From Lysobacteraceae bacterium (lineage in GTDB: Bacteria > Pseudomonadota > Gammaproteobacteria > Xanthomonadales > Ahniellaceae), in the NCBI GenBank assembly GCA_021299185.1, contig JAJTHZ010000080.1, positions 1 through 33,708 on the forward strand: a DNA stretch of 33,708 nucleotides, given 5' to 3'. Below, one piece after another: positions 9,187 to 17,168 of the stretch (positions within the stretch are counted from its first letter, which is position 1; each line of letters begins with the position of its first letter). The notes under the pieces are model-generated. The model was not told where the DNA came from. It did no database searches and saw nothing but the letters and a program-made list of their open reading frames with translations. The translations under genes were made by a program, and so were the position numbers.

Positions 9187-9246
9187 GCGCGGCGTCCATG
9201 GGGCCGAGCCCAGGGCACGCCGCGGATCCCGGAGCGCGGTGGCGCC

Positions 9247-9287
9247 GAGATCGCGAACCGACATTCATGCGATTCTCACGTTTTTTT
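9247..9287 (+). terminator. Probable intrinsic terminator after the zincin gene
   Basis: GAGATCGC (9247-9254) pairs with GCGATTCTC (9269-9277) with one bulged base. A run of seven T follows at 9281-9287, conspicuous in this GC-rich DNA. It lies 60 bp after the zincin stop and before the DUF1800 gene. The stem is short with a 14-nt loop, hence moderate confidence. Confidence 0.42.
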
Positions 9288-9423
9288 GACACGGGCGGCC
9301 CGCCGGCACCGCGCCATCGCACAAGCGTGCCGCAGTGCTCAATCCGACCGGCGGCGGATCGTCCAATATCCGCCCCAAGGGGGGTCCGCGCTACCCTTTG
9401 CCGGCCTCGTGGGGAGTTCCTGC

Positions 9424-11610
9424 ATGTCTTACTTCCGTGTGATCGCGCTGCTCGGCGTGTCCCTGGCCGCGCTTGCCTGCGGCGGGCGCGCCGTCGCCCA
9501 GGGCACCGACAACATCTTCGCCAACGGGTTCGAGGTGGTGCCGGTCAGCGAGGCCGAGGCGGCGCGCTTCCTCAACCAGGCGACCTTCGGTGCGAACGCC
9601 GCCGACATCGCGGCGGTGCGCAACCTCGGCTACTCGGGCTGGATCGACCAGCAGTTCGGAATCGCCCCGACCTCGCACCGCCGCGCGCTGGAACTGCTGG
9701 CGGTGACGCTGCCGGCGAACACCAGCATCAATCGCGACGATCGCATGCGCCAATGGCATCGTGCGGCCGTGCTGGCGCCGGACCAGCTGCGACAGCGACT
9801 GGCCTTCGCGCTGTCGCAGATCCTGGTCGTCTCCGACGACAGCGACGCGCTCTCGGGTGAGCCGCTGATGGTCGCCGAGTGGAACGACATGCTCGCGCGG
9901 CACGCCTTCGGCAACTACCGCGACCTGCTGGAGGACGTGACGCGCAGCCCCGCGATGGGCCGCTACCTCACTTCGCTGCGCAACCGCAAGTTCGAGGGAT
10001 CGGTGACGCCGGACGAGAACTACGCCCGCGAGATCATGCAGTTGTTCTCGATCGGCCTGTTCGAGCGCGAGCTCGACTATGCGCCGATCCTGGTCGGCGG
10101 CAATCCGGTGCCGACCTACAACAACGACATGATCGCGGCCCTTTCGCGCGTGTTCACCGGCATGTCGTACGCCTGCACCGCGACCGCCGAGCCGTTCCCG
10201 GGCGCGGGCTTCACGATCGTGCGCAACTGCGGGCCCGGTGATGCGCTGCAGCGTCGCTTCAACTCGGGTCCGTCGCCGAACCTGTTCAGCCAGTTCTTCA
10301 ACGACCCGCCGCGCGACGACAACGCCAACAACCTGCTGCCGAACACCACGCCGCTGAACCGCGGGCTGCGACACCCGGACTTCTTCGCACCGATGGTGTG
10401 CTACCCGCGCTACCACGACGCCGGAAGGCAGGCGAACAACACGCCGTGGACCGGCGTCTCGCCGCAGCCGACGCCCGACAAGACCCTGGTGATCGCGGGC
10501 CAGACGCTGCGCACCGTCACGCCGATCTCACAGGCGTCCGGCACCACCCAGCCGACCAACTGCAACACCACCGGCTCGCCGACGGCGACCGTGCCGTACG
10601 GCCTCGACGACGCGAATCGCCAGGCCTGCGTCAACTACTGCGAGAGCAACATCGATGGCGCGGTGGACATGCTGTTCGCCCATCCGAACACCTCGTCGCT
10701 GGTCGCCCGCCAGTTGATCCAGCGGTTCGTCACCAGCAACCCGTCGCCGGCGTACGTGCGGCGCGTCGCCTGCGCCTTCGAGGGCACGAGCGCGCAGGCG
10801 GGCGAGTGCACGCCGGCGAGCAACAACCCGCGCGGCGACATGCGCGCCGTGATCCGGGCCGTGCTGCTGGATGTCGAAGCGCGGCGTCCGTTCGGCGGCG
10901 CGGGCATCGCCGCCAACTTCGGCAAGGCGCGCGAGCCGATCCTGAAGCTCACCCAGTTCTGGCGGTCGATGGGCGCGACCATGCCGCCGCTGACCGGCCG
11001 CAACTGGGGCCCGACCAATCCGCAGACCAGCTACGCGCAGCGACCGCTGGGCGCGCCCTCGGTGTTCAACTTCTACGAGCCGGACTACAAGCAGGCGGGC
11101 CCGATCTCGTTGGTGGACATCAACGGCAACCCGTCGAGCACCGGGCTGTTCTCGCCCGAGTTCCAGATCCTCAACGAGGTGTCGGTCATCGACAGCGCGA
11201 ACGACCTGTTCGGGCGCGTGTGCGCCGGCTACGGCGGCAACAACTGCAATGGCGCCTTCGCCGCGACGCCGCCCACCGACCGCGCCTACGTGCCGCCGGC
11301 CAACCTGGATGCCTTGCCGATCGGTGATGGCAGCGCGACCAGCGACGCCGCGCTGATCGAAGCGCTCAACGTCCGGCTGATGGGCGGCACGATGAGCGGC
11401 ACCATCGATGCGGCGGCGGCGTGTCCGGCGCCGGGCGCTTCGCCGACGCTCACCGCGACCCTCGGCAGCGGCATGAAGGGGCGCCTGTACGGGATGCTGC
11501 GTTGTACGGCGTTCAATACGCTGGGCGCGACGCAGGACAATCGACGGCGCAAGGCCTTGCTGCTGTCGCACTTGATCCTGATCTCCCCTGAATTCAACAC
11601 GCAGCGCTGA
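9424..11610 (+). CDS. DUF1800 family exported protein with N-terminal NGFE motif
   Basis: The 728-residue protein starts at ATG 9424 with GGGGAG upstream. A signal peptide spans about residues 1-26 (LLGVSLAALACGGRAVAQ), and DNIFANGFE follows immediately. The DUF1800 domain begins at AARFLNQATFGANAADI and includes DQLRQRLAFALSQILVVS and NYAREIMQLFSIGL, both characteristic of the family. The C-terminal part has PSVFNFYEPDYK and ends LLSHLILISPEFNTQR, the usual family ending. DUF1800 proteins are exported, are almost always encoded next to a DUF1501 protein, and have no settled function. The next gene starts 11 bp downstream and is the DUF1501 partner, so the two are surely co-transcribed. The position of the NGFE motif at the N-terminus is unusual. 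Confidence 0.93.
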   Translation: MSYFRVIALLGVSLAALACGGRAVAQGTDNIFANGFEVVPVSEAEAARFLNQATFGANAADIAAVRNLGYSGWIDQQFGIAPTSHRRALELLAVTLPANTSINRDDRMRQWHRAAVLAPDQLRQRLAFALSQILVVSDDSDALSGEPLMVAEWNDMLARHAFGNYRDLLEDVTRSPAMGRYLTSLRNRKFEGSVTPDENYAREIMQLFSIGLFERELDYAPILVGGNPVPTYNNDMIAALSRVFTGMSYACTATAEPFPGAGFTIVRNCGPGDALQRRFNSGPSPNLFSQFFNDPPRDDNANNLLPNTTPLNRGLRHPDFFAPMVCYPRYHDAGRQANNTPWTGVSPQPTPDKTLVIAGQTLRTVTPISQASGTTQPTNCNTTGSPTATVPYGLDDANRQACVNYCESNIDGAVDMLFAHPNTSSLVARQLIQRFVTSNPSPAYVRRVACAFEGTSAQAGECTPASNNPRGDMRAVIRAVLLDVEARRPFGGAGIAANFGKAREPILKLTQFWRSMGATMPPLTGRNWGPTNPQTSYAQRPLGAPSVFNFYEPDYKQAGPISLVDINGNPSSTGLFSPEFQILNEVSVIDSANDLFGRVCAGYGGNNCNGAFAATPPTDRAYVPPANLDALPIGDGSATSDAALIEALNVRLMGGTMSGTIDAAAACPAPGASPTLTATLGSGMKGRLYGMLRCTAFNTLGATQDNRRRKALLLSHLILISPEFNTQR

Positions 11611-11621
11611 GGATCGCCCAC

Positions 11622-13358
11622 ATGAGCCGTCATGAGTTTCGCTCGCGTCGCGCTTTCCTCCAGGCGGCTGCCGCCACGGCGGCCTGCGGGGGGATCAGTT
11701 CGCTGGCGCCCCAGTTCTCCATGCTCGGTACCGCGCTCGCGCAGTCCAGCGTCACCGGCTACAAGGCGCTGGTCTGCCTCAACCTCGGCGGGGGCAGCGA
11801 TTCGTTCAACATGCTGATCCCGATCCAGCCGGACCGTCATCGCGAGTACCTGATCGCGCGCGGCGGCACGGAAGCCGACCCCCTGTCGGGCCAGTTCTCG
11901 GGCAATGCGCAGCGCCTGGGCATCCCGCGGCCGGGTACCGAGGTGCCGGGAAGCACGCTGCCGCCGGCACTGCCGATCGCGGGCGGCACCCACGGCCTCA
12001 ATCCGGCCTGCCCGGAACTGCGCGACCTGTACGACCAGGGTCGACTGGTGTTCATGAACAACGTCGGCCCGCTGGTCGATCCGGTGAGCCGCGCCACGTT
12101 CAACAGCGGCCGCTCGCGCCCGCCGCAGTTGTATTCGCACAGCGACCAGACCGTGCTGTGGGAAGTCGGCGACAGCCTCAATTCCGGCCTGCGCACCGGC
12201 TGGGGCGGGATGCTGGCGGGCACCATCGGCGCGCAGAACGACGTTCCCGGCCTGCCGCCGTGCATCACGATCGCCGGGCAGAGCCGGTTCCTGGTCGGCC
12301 GCACGTCGGGCGCCTCGTCGCAGCCGATCGTGCCCTATCGACTGTCGACCAGTGCTTCATCGCCGGCGCCGACCCTCGGCAACTACAGTTCGAGCAACAC
12401 CGGCAACCTGGAGAATGTGCGTCGCGCAAACCTCGAAGCGCTGCTCGCGGCGACCTATCCGCACGTGATGAGCGGTGAGTTCGCCGACCTGAGCGAGCGC
12501 GCGCTCGACCTCGGTGCGCGGGTCAATCAACGCATCGGCAGCGGCGGCGCGTTCAACGCGATTCCCGGCGGCGTGTTGTTCCCCAACACCGGCATCGGCA
12601 ACCAGCTCGCCCAGGTGGTGCGGATGATCAACGCCGGTCGCACGGCCACCGCCAGCGGCGGCATCGGCGCCAATCGCCAGGTGTTCTTCGTCAGCACCGG
12701 CGGCTACGACACCCACGACGGCCAGTTCAACGGCAGTTCGCGCGGCGGCGTGGCGCAAGGGCCGGCGAACGGGCCCAATGCGGCGGGCTTCTGGGGCGGC
12801 CAGCAGGGCCTGCTGCAGGACATCTCGCAGGCCGTGTCGGCGTTCTACCGCGCGCTGGTGGCGATGGGAGCCCACAACGAGGTCCTGCTGTTCAGCACCA
12901 GCGAGTTCGGGCGCACGATCAACTCCAACGGCAACGGCACCGACCACGGCTGGGGCGGCGTGCAGTTCGTGCTCGGCGGCGGCCAGGGCACGCCCACCGG
13001 CACCATCAACGGTCAGGCCATCGGCGCCAACGACGTGGGCGGCGGCCCGTTGCGCGGGCGCAATCCGCAGACCGGCAGCGGCAGCGGGATGTACGGGCGC
13101 TACCCGCGCATCGTGCTCAACGCCACCGACAGCGCCGCGATCCCGCTGGAGGAAAAGGGCGAGTGCTTCTCGCGCGGCCAGTTCCTCCCCACCCTGTCGA
13201 GCGAACAGGTCTCGGCCTCGCTCGCACGCTGGATGGGGCTGGACGCAGGCAACGTCGGCACCCTGTTCCCGAACGTGGGGCGCTACGACGATTTCGTCGG
13301 CAACGGCAACCTGATGGCGTACACGACGCCCACCGTCCCCTTCATCGTGGGGGTCTGA
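11622..13358 (+). CDS. DUF1501 family Tat-exported protein
   Basis: The 578-residue product opens with a twin-arginine signal (RSRRAFLQAAAATAACGG), so it is probably exported folded through Tat. The DUF1501 domain follows: LVCLNLGGGSDSFNML near the start, VFFVSTGGYDTHDGQF in the middle, and LLFSTSEFGRTINSNGNGTDHGWGG towards the C-terminus. The last two resemble sulfatase/alkaline-phosphatase-fold metal sites (FGRT and GTDHG are the family hallmarks). Its ribosome-binding site overlaps the DUF1800 stop. Function is unsettled in the family; a secreted hydrolase-like role together with DUF1800 is an inference. Confidence 0.94.
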   Translation: MSRHEFRSRRAFLQAAAATAACGGISSLAPQFSMLGTALAQSSVTGYKALVCLNLGGGSDSFNMLIPIQPDRHREYLIARGGTEADPLSGQFSGNAQRLGIPRPGTEVPGSTLPPALPIAGGTHGLNPACPELRDLYDQGRLVFMNNVGPLVDPVSRATFNSGRSRPPQLYSHSDQTVLWEVGDSLNSGLRTGWGGMLAGTIGAQNDVPGLPPCITIAGQSRFLVGRTSGASSQPIVPYRLSTSASSPAPTLGNYSSSNTGNLENVRRANLEALLAATYPHVMSGEFADLSERALDLGARVNQRIGSGGAFNAIPGGVLFPNTGIGNQLAQVVRMINAGRTATASGGIGANRQVFFVSTGGYDTHDGQFNGSSRGGVAQGPANGPNAAGFWGGQQGLLQDISQAVSAFYRALVAMGAHNEVLLFSTSEFGRTINSNGNGTDHGWGGVQFVLGGGQGTPTGTINGQAIGANDVGGGPLRGRNPQTGSGSGMYGRYPRIVLNATDSAAIPLEEKGECFSRGQFLPTLSSEQVSASLARWMGLDAGNVGTLFPNVGRYDDFVGNGNLMAYTTPTVPFIVGV

Positions 13359-13370
13359 GCGGAGCGGGTC

Positions 13371-13393
13371 GACCGCCGCGCGGCGCCGCGGTC
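13371..13393. terminator. Candidate bidirectional hairpin between convergent genes
   Basis: GACCGC (13371-13376) pairs with GCGGTC (13388-13393). Inside lies a second GCG/CGC stem separated by a C-C mismatch. The site is in the 67-bp gap between the DUF1501 stop and the stop of the convergent cytochrome-like gene. There is no T-run. Confidence 0.35.
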
Positions 13394-13425
13394 GTCGATC
13401 CGTCGCGGCGTGCCGCGCATGGGGA

Positions 13426-13977
13426 TCAGAATCGGATCGTGTCGAATCCGCTGACGTGAATCACGTCGCTCTGCGGCGATCCCTTGAAGTCGCCGCGTGC
13501 ACCCTGCGCGATCCAGTCGTAGATCAGGGCCTGGTCCGCGGCGCTCAAGTAGTTGCAGGTGGCGCCGAAGCAACGCGGCATGCGCCAACCCTGATCGCCC
13601 GGAACGGCGCAGTTCAGGCGCTGGAACAAGGTGCTGGCGCGTGGGCGCAGCGGTTCCACCACGTCGGTGGATGCGTCCAGCAGGCTGACCAGGGTCAGCC
13701 CCGGTTCGCCGGACACGATGTTGAACCGGGCGCCGGGCACGGCCATCGCGTGGCAGCCCACGCAGCGCTGCGCGAGCAGCGGATACACCTGCGTGTCCCA
13801 GTTCGCGTTCGGCTGGAACGGCGCGTTCGCAAGGCTCTCGCACTGCAGGGTCTGCGTGCCGCCGGCGGCCGCGGCGGGATGCTGGCCATCGCCACGGTCC
13901 GGCCAGGCGATCGCCGGACCGGCAGCGAGCGCGAGGACCGGGAGCAGGGCAAGGGCGCCGACGCGTTGCAGGTGCAT
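13426..13977 (-). CDS. Exported single-CXXCH cytochrome-c-like protein
   Basis: The 183-residue product begins with a signal peptide (VGALALLPVLALAAGPAIAW). It has one heme-attachment motif, C72-V-G-C-H76, preceded by TQVYPLLAQR, the arrangement seen in planctomycete-type/YXXPXL cytochrome-c-like domains where a binding site follows 'i.pil...C..CH'. A possible distal ligand is the Met of GWRMPRCF. Extra cysteines (LNCAVPG, RCFGATCNYL) may form disulfides. The YDWIAQGA block near the end is also typical of c-type cytochrome domains. It faces the DUF1800/DUF1501 pair tail to tail and may act with it, but this rests on position only. The start lacks a strong ribosome-binding site. Confidence 0.8.
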   Translation of the reverse strand: MHLQRVGALALLPVLALAAGPAIAWPDRGDGQHPAAAAGGTQTLQCESLANAPFQPNANWDTQVYPLLAQRCVGCHAMAVPGARFNIVSGEPGLTLVSLLDASTDVVEPLRPRASTLFQRLNCAVPGDQGWRMPRCFGATCNYLSAADQALIYDWIAQGARGDFKGSPQSDVIHVSGFDTIRF

Positions 13978-14054
13978 CGCCGAAGGATATCGTGGATGCG
14001 CAGGACGCTTCCGTGAACGGTTGCGCGCTCTCGCCGGGGTCGGCACCCGGCGCG

Positions 14055-14633
14055 CTACGGCAGCAACTGCAGCCACGGCGCCGGCGCGGTGTCGGCCGGC
14101 ACGTACAGGGGGTGCCGCGGCGCGCCGGTGGCGGTGAGGCCGAGGTGGTACAGGCGCACGCCGGCATCGTGCAGCAGGCCGACGACTTCCGCGGCGCGCA
14201 CGATGCCGCGCTTGCCGCCGCTCGCGCCCCAGGCGCAGACCACCAGCGAGGCGCGCCGCGCCGCGCGGCGCAGCACGGCGTCGTTGCGCGGCCCCACCGG
14301 ATCGGGATCGTCGAACAATGCCTCGGGGTCGGTGCAAACGCGCGCGTAGAGGTTGGCGACCTCGAGCCGCGTGAAGCCCCAGGTGCGCGCGAAGCCGATG
14401 CAGCGACGGATGGTCGGGTCGTCGCGCCGGCTGTCGGCCACGCTGGGATTGAGCATCACGAACAGCAGCGGTCCGTCGCCGGCCGGCGACGACCAGCCGG
14501 TGAGCAGGTCGCCCTGCTGCTTGGGCAGTTCGCGGCCCAGCAGGTAGCGATGGCGGCGGTCGGGGGAGAAGCGGGCGTAGCGGCGCAAGTGCGCGGGCTC
14601 GATGGCGGGCAGCGCGCAGTATCGCGCAGCCAC
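14055..14633 (-). CDS. DUF1643 domain protein
   Basis: Without an ATG in frame, the best start is GTG at 14633, 20 bp after the upstream hydrolase stop; that gives 192 residues. A TTG at 14588 is possible. The family signature is clear: LLFVMLNPSVADSRRDDPTIRRC, then FARTWGFTRLEVANLYARV, and VVCAWGASGG. The end, LGLTATGAPRHPLYVP, is the usual DUF1643 C-terminus. These are soluble proteins of unknown biochemical role, often carried in accessory DNA. Here it is likely the second gene of a two-gene unit with the lipoprotein hydrolase. Length fits the family. Confidence 0.83.
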   Translation of the reverse strand: MAARYCALPAIEPAHLRRYARFSPDRRHRYLLGRELPKQQGDLLTGWSSPAGDGPLLFVMLNPSVADSRRDDPTIRRCIGFARTWGFTRLEVANLYARVCTDPEALFDDPDPVGPRNDAVLRRAARRASLVVCAWGASGGKRGIVRAAEVVGLLHDAGVRLYHLGLTATGAPRHPLYVPADTAPAPWLQLLP

Positions 14634-14653
14634 CGACGCCCGCGCACGCGACG

Positions 14654-15649
14654 TCAGCGCGCCGCGGCGGAGTCCGCCGGGGCGAGGTTGCGGGCGAGGA
14701 AGTCCAGCGTCTTCGGCCAGCCGTCGTTGATCGCCGCCAGCACGCCCTCGCGCGTGCCGCCCATCGGCAGGATGCGTTCCAGCACGGCGTCGTCCGGCGC
14801 GATCGCACGGCCGATGAAGACCACGTGGCCGGCGTCCGCGTAGCGCAGCACCTGCACCTCGCGCGGGTGGTTTGCGGCCGCGAGCGTCGCGGCGATGCGG
14901 TCGCTGGCTTCGACCGCGCCCCACAGCGCGTCCTGTGCACCGGCGATCAGCAGGAACGCGGCATCCGATTGCTCGACGGGGATGCGCGCGGCGTCGCGCA
15001 GCGCCTGTGGTGCATCGGCCACGCTGCGGTCGTACAGCGCGCGCAGGCCGGCGGTCGGATCGAACGGCGCGTAGCGCAGGTAGGCCACCGCGGCGCCGCC
15101 CTCGGTCCACGAAGGCGTGTCGGACCAGCCGTTCCAGTCCACGCTCTGCCAGGCGTGGTCGGTCGGCGTGGAGGCGACCACCGCGCGCACGCGGCGGTCG
15201 CGGCTGGCCAGCAGCAGCGCGGCCTCGGCGCCCTTGGAGCCGCCGACCACGCCGATCCGCGTCGCATCCACGCCCGGCTGGCGCACCAGCCAGTCGAGCG
15301 CGCGCCCGAAGTACTCCAGCGGGATGTCCTGCAACTGCTTCGGCAGCCCCTCGTGGTCGAAGTAGGCCAGGGCCAGGGTGGCGTAGCCCTCGGCGTGCAG
15401 GCCGGCCGCCATGCGTGACGAGGTCTCTTTGCCGCCCTCGCTGCCGCCAAGCACGAGCAGCGCCGGCATCGGCACAGCGCCGGCGGGCGCGAACCAGGTC
15501 GCGACTAGGCCGTCGTCGCGGACTTCGACGCCGGCGGGAGCCGTCGCCGTGCTCGTCGCGGACGCGGCCGGGGACGGCGCCGGATCGGCGCCGCAGGCGG
15601 CGAGCAGGCAGGCCAGCAGAAGGGAGACGGGACGGGACCAACGCGGCAT
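14654..15649 (-). CDS. Lipoprotein alpha/beta hydrolase, BAAT C-terminal-like / dienelactone-hydrolase type
   Basis: The 331-residue product begins with a lipoprotein signal (SLLLACLLAACG, lipobox LAAC), so it is likely membrane-anchored in the periplasm. It has an alpha/beta-hydrolase core. The oxyanion region is VLGGSEGG. The nucleophile elbow is GGSKG with S138, the acid is the Asp of AGAQDALW, and the histidine is in YADAGHVVF. The EYFGRALDWLVRQPGVD and GVVGGSKGAEAALLLAS blocks match the acyl-CoA thioester hydrolase/BAAT C-terminal family. A periplasmic lipoprotein is unlikely to see CoA, so ester hydrolysis is the safer guess. It precedes the DUF1643 gene by 20 bp. Confidence 0.88.
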   Translation of the reverse strand: MPRWSRPVSLLLACLLAACGADPAPSPAASATSTATAPAGVEVRDDGLVATWFAPAGAVPMPALLVLGGSEGGKETSSRMAAGLHAEGYATLALAYFDHEGLPKQLQDIPLEYFGRALDWLVRQPGVDATRIGVVGGSKGAEAALLLASRDRRVRAVVASTPTDHAWQSVDWNGWSDTPSWTEGGAAVAYLRYAPFDPTAGLRALYDRSVADAPQALRDAARIPVEQSDAAFLLIAGAQDALWGAVEASDRIAATLAAANHPREVQVLRYADAGHVVFIGRAIAPDDAVLERILPMGGTREGVLAAINDGWPKTLDFLARNLAPADSAAAR

Positions 15650-15852
15650 GGCCGGGACTCCTGGGGATGTGGCGCCCAGATTGCCCGCGCCGGCCGCGCA
15701 CCGGCAGTGGCCGGCATCAGCGTGGGCGGATGACGTTCGTCAGCCGTCGGCGGACTCGAAGCCTCCCAACGGCCCGTCCCCGTGTGCGATGGCGGCGGGG
15801 TCGGCCACGCCCTCGGGCTGCGGGCGCCGACGCGCGGTGCGCGGCGCGTGCG

Positions 15853-16164
15853 TCAGGCGCGGTTCGGATCGGAGGGGGCGGTGGGCGCCTTTGCATGAAC
15901 CAGCAGATAGGCCAGCGGTCCGAACGAGCCGAGCAGCAGGGTCGCGGCGATCCACGGCCACGGATTGCGACCCCGCCGGCGCGCGTCGCGCCACATCCAC
16001 ACCATCACCAGCACCAGGGCGATGACGAGGTCGGTGAATACCTGCAGTCCCGCGAGGCTCTGGAAATGCGGCGCGAAGATCCCTCAATAGCCGTGCCGCA
16101 GCAGCGCGGCGGCGGTCAGGATGCCGAAGGCGACGATCACGGTGACGAGCAGGGCGCGGATCAT
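15853..16164 (-). pseudogene. DUF2834-like small membrane protein interrupted by an in-frame TGA
   Basis: From ATG at 16164 the frame reads MIRALLVTVIVAFGILTAAA to HGY, then TGA at 16086-16084 (codon 27). It continues in the same frame as GIFAPHFQSLAGLQVFTDL to a TGA at 15855-15853. Ignoring the internal stop, the product is 103 residues with three likely membrane segments (N-terminus; about 38-52; about 72-88) and a WRDARRRGRNPWPW loop. This matches DUF2834-type membrane proteins, which usually have an aromatic residue at the interrupted position, so TGG to TGA is the simplest change. No second lesion is seen, so the mutation is recent or the base is an error. It is divergent from the XRE regulator at 16274. 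Confidence 0.72.
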
Positions 16165-16219
16165 GGTGGTGGCGATGTGCTGGGAGGACGGATCGTCGGC
16201 GCGGCTCGATGGCGGCGCA

Positions 16220-16236
16220 ATGACCTGCGAGGTCAT
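16220..16236. promoter_or_regulatory. Perfect palindrome, candidate operator of the XRE regulator
   Basis: ATGACCT and AGGTCAT form a perfect 7-bp inverted repeat with a 3-bp spacer. It sits 37 bp upstream of the regulator start and 55 bp upstream of the divergent DUF2834 start. Half-site centres lie 10 bp apart, one helical turn, fitting a dimeric helix-turn-helix protein. Autoregulation is inferred. Confidence 0.5.
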
Positions 16237-16273
16237 CGCGCCGCGGGTCGGTCGCCCGTGATCCAATCGGCGC

Positions 16274-17068
16274 ATGGACATCGCCCCCGTTCTGCCCGCC
16301 ACGCTGCGCGGCATCCGCGCCGCGCGGCGGATCAGCCAGCTCGAACTCGCGCTGCGCATCGGCGTGTCGCAGCGCCACGTCAGTTTCGTCGAGCAGGGCC
16401 GGTCGCGGCCGAGCCGCGAGTTGCTGCTGGCCTGGCTGCAGGCCCTCGATGCGCCGCTGGGCGTGCGCAACGCGGCCCTGCTGCAGGCCGGCTACGCACC
16501 GGCCTATGGCACGCGGCCGCTGGGCGATCCCGGGCTGGCGGACGCCGAGCAGGCGCTCGCGATGCTGCTCGCGCACCACGACCCGATGCCGGCGTTCGTG
16601 CTCGACGCGTCATGGAACGTGCTGCGCATGAACCGCGGCGCGATGTGGCTGGCCGCGACCCTGGTGCCCGAGGCGCTGCACGATCCGTCACGCGGCCCGC
16701 CGAATCTGCTGGACCTGTTCGTGCATCCGCGCGGACTCGCCGCCTGTCTCGCCAACCCGGGCGAGGCGGGCCCGGCGTGGCTGTCGCGCCTGCGCCAGGA
16801 CGCCATCGCGACGCCCGCGCTGTGGCCGCGCGTGGATGCGGTCGCGGCGCGACTGGCCGCGGCCGGGATCGACACCCCGTCGGCGGTGCCGCCGTCGACG
16901 CCGCTGCTGGTCACGCGGTACCGCTCGCCGGTCGGCGAACTCGCGTTCTTCGCCACCTTCACCACCTTCGGTTCGCCGACCGAGGTCACGCTGGCCTCGC
17001 TGCGCGTCGAGCACCTGTTCGCCGCCGACGAAGCCACGCGGCGGCGGCTGCATGACGCCCTGCGCTGA
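16274..17068 (+). CDS. XRE-family regulator with MmyB-like ligand-binding domain
   Basis: The 264-residue protein has an N-terminal helix-turn-helix (about 9-62: LRGIRAARRISQLELALRIG, then VSQRHVSFVEQGRSRPSREL). The C-terminal domain (about 95-262) contains MPAFVLDASWNVLRMNRGA, NLLDLFVHP and LLVTRYRSPVGELAFFATFTTFG, the hallmarks of the PAS-like MmyB ligand-binding domain. Such regulators often control a divergent short-chain dehydrogenase or small metabolic gene; here the divergent gene is the interrupted DUF2834 membrane gene. The ligand is unknown. The palindrome at 16220-16236 is the likely binding site. Confidence 0.9.
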   Translation: MDIAPVLPATLRGIRAARRISQLELALRIGVSQRHVSFVEQGRSRPSRELLLAWLQALDAPLGVRNAALLQAGYAPAYGTRPLGDPGLADAEQALAMLLAHHDPMPAFVLDASWNVLRMNRGAMWLAATLVPEALHDPSRGPPNLLDLFVHPRGLAACLANPGEAGPAWLSRLRQDAIATPALWPRVDAVAARLAAAGIDTPSAVPPSTPLLVTRYRSPVGELAFFATFTTFGSPTEVTLASLRVEHLFAADEATRRRLHDALR

Positions 17069-17168
17069 TCGCGCGCGGCAAGCCGAGGCGCGCTCGCGGC
17101 AGGACGAATCCCGCAGCCGCGCCGCGGCGCCTAGCATAGCCGCTCCCCCATCGATCCCGGACGGACCC

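Noticed and set aside
2347-9264. A 2305-codon open frame on the minus strand
   Set aside because: It is antisense to the zincin gene for most of its length and only its last 74 codons (the Cys-rich signal peptide region) are real. The composition (Arg/His/Ala/Gly-rich, no domain) is that of a GC-rich shadow frame.
9286-9291. TTGACA as a -35 promoter box for the DUF1800 gene
   Set aside because: No acceptable -10 box lies 16-18 bp downstream in the GC-rich sequence, and the T-run is better explained as a terminator tail.
15650-15852. A small gene in the 200-bp stretch upstream of the lipoprotein hydrolase (including a frame ending GGFESADG)
   Set aside because: No start, ribosome-binding site or family similarity; the GGFE string is in a shadow frame and does not match the NGFE motif. 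Nothing else was seen in this stretch.
16084-16086. TGA in the DUF2834 gene as a selenocysteine codon
   Set aside because: The family has no redox role, no bacterial SECIS-like hairpin was evident just after the codon, and tryptophan fits the position. A plain nonsense mutation is simpler.
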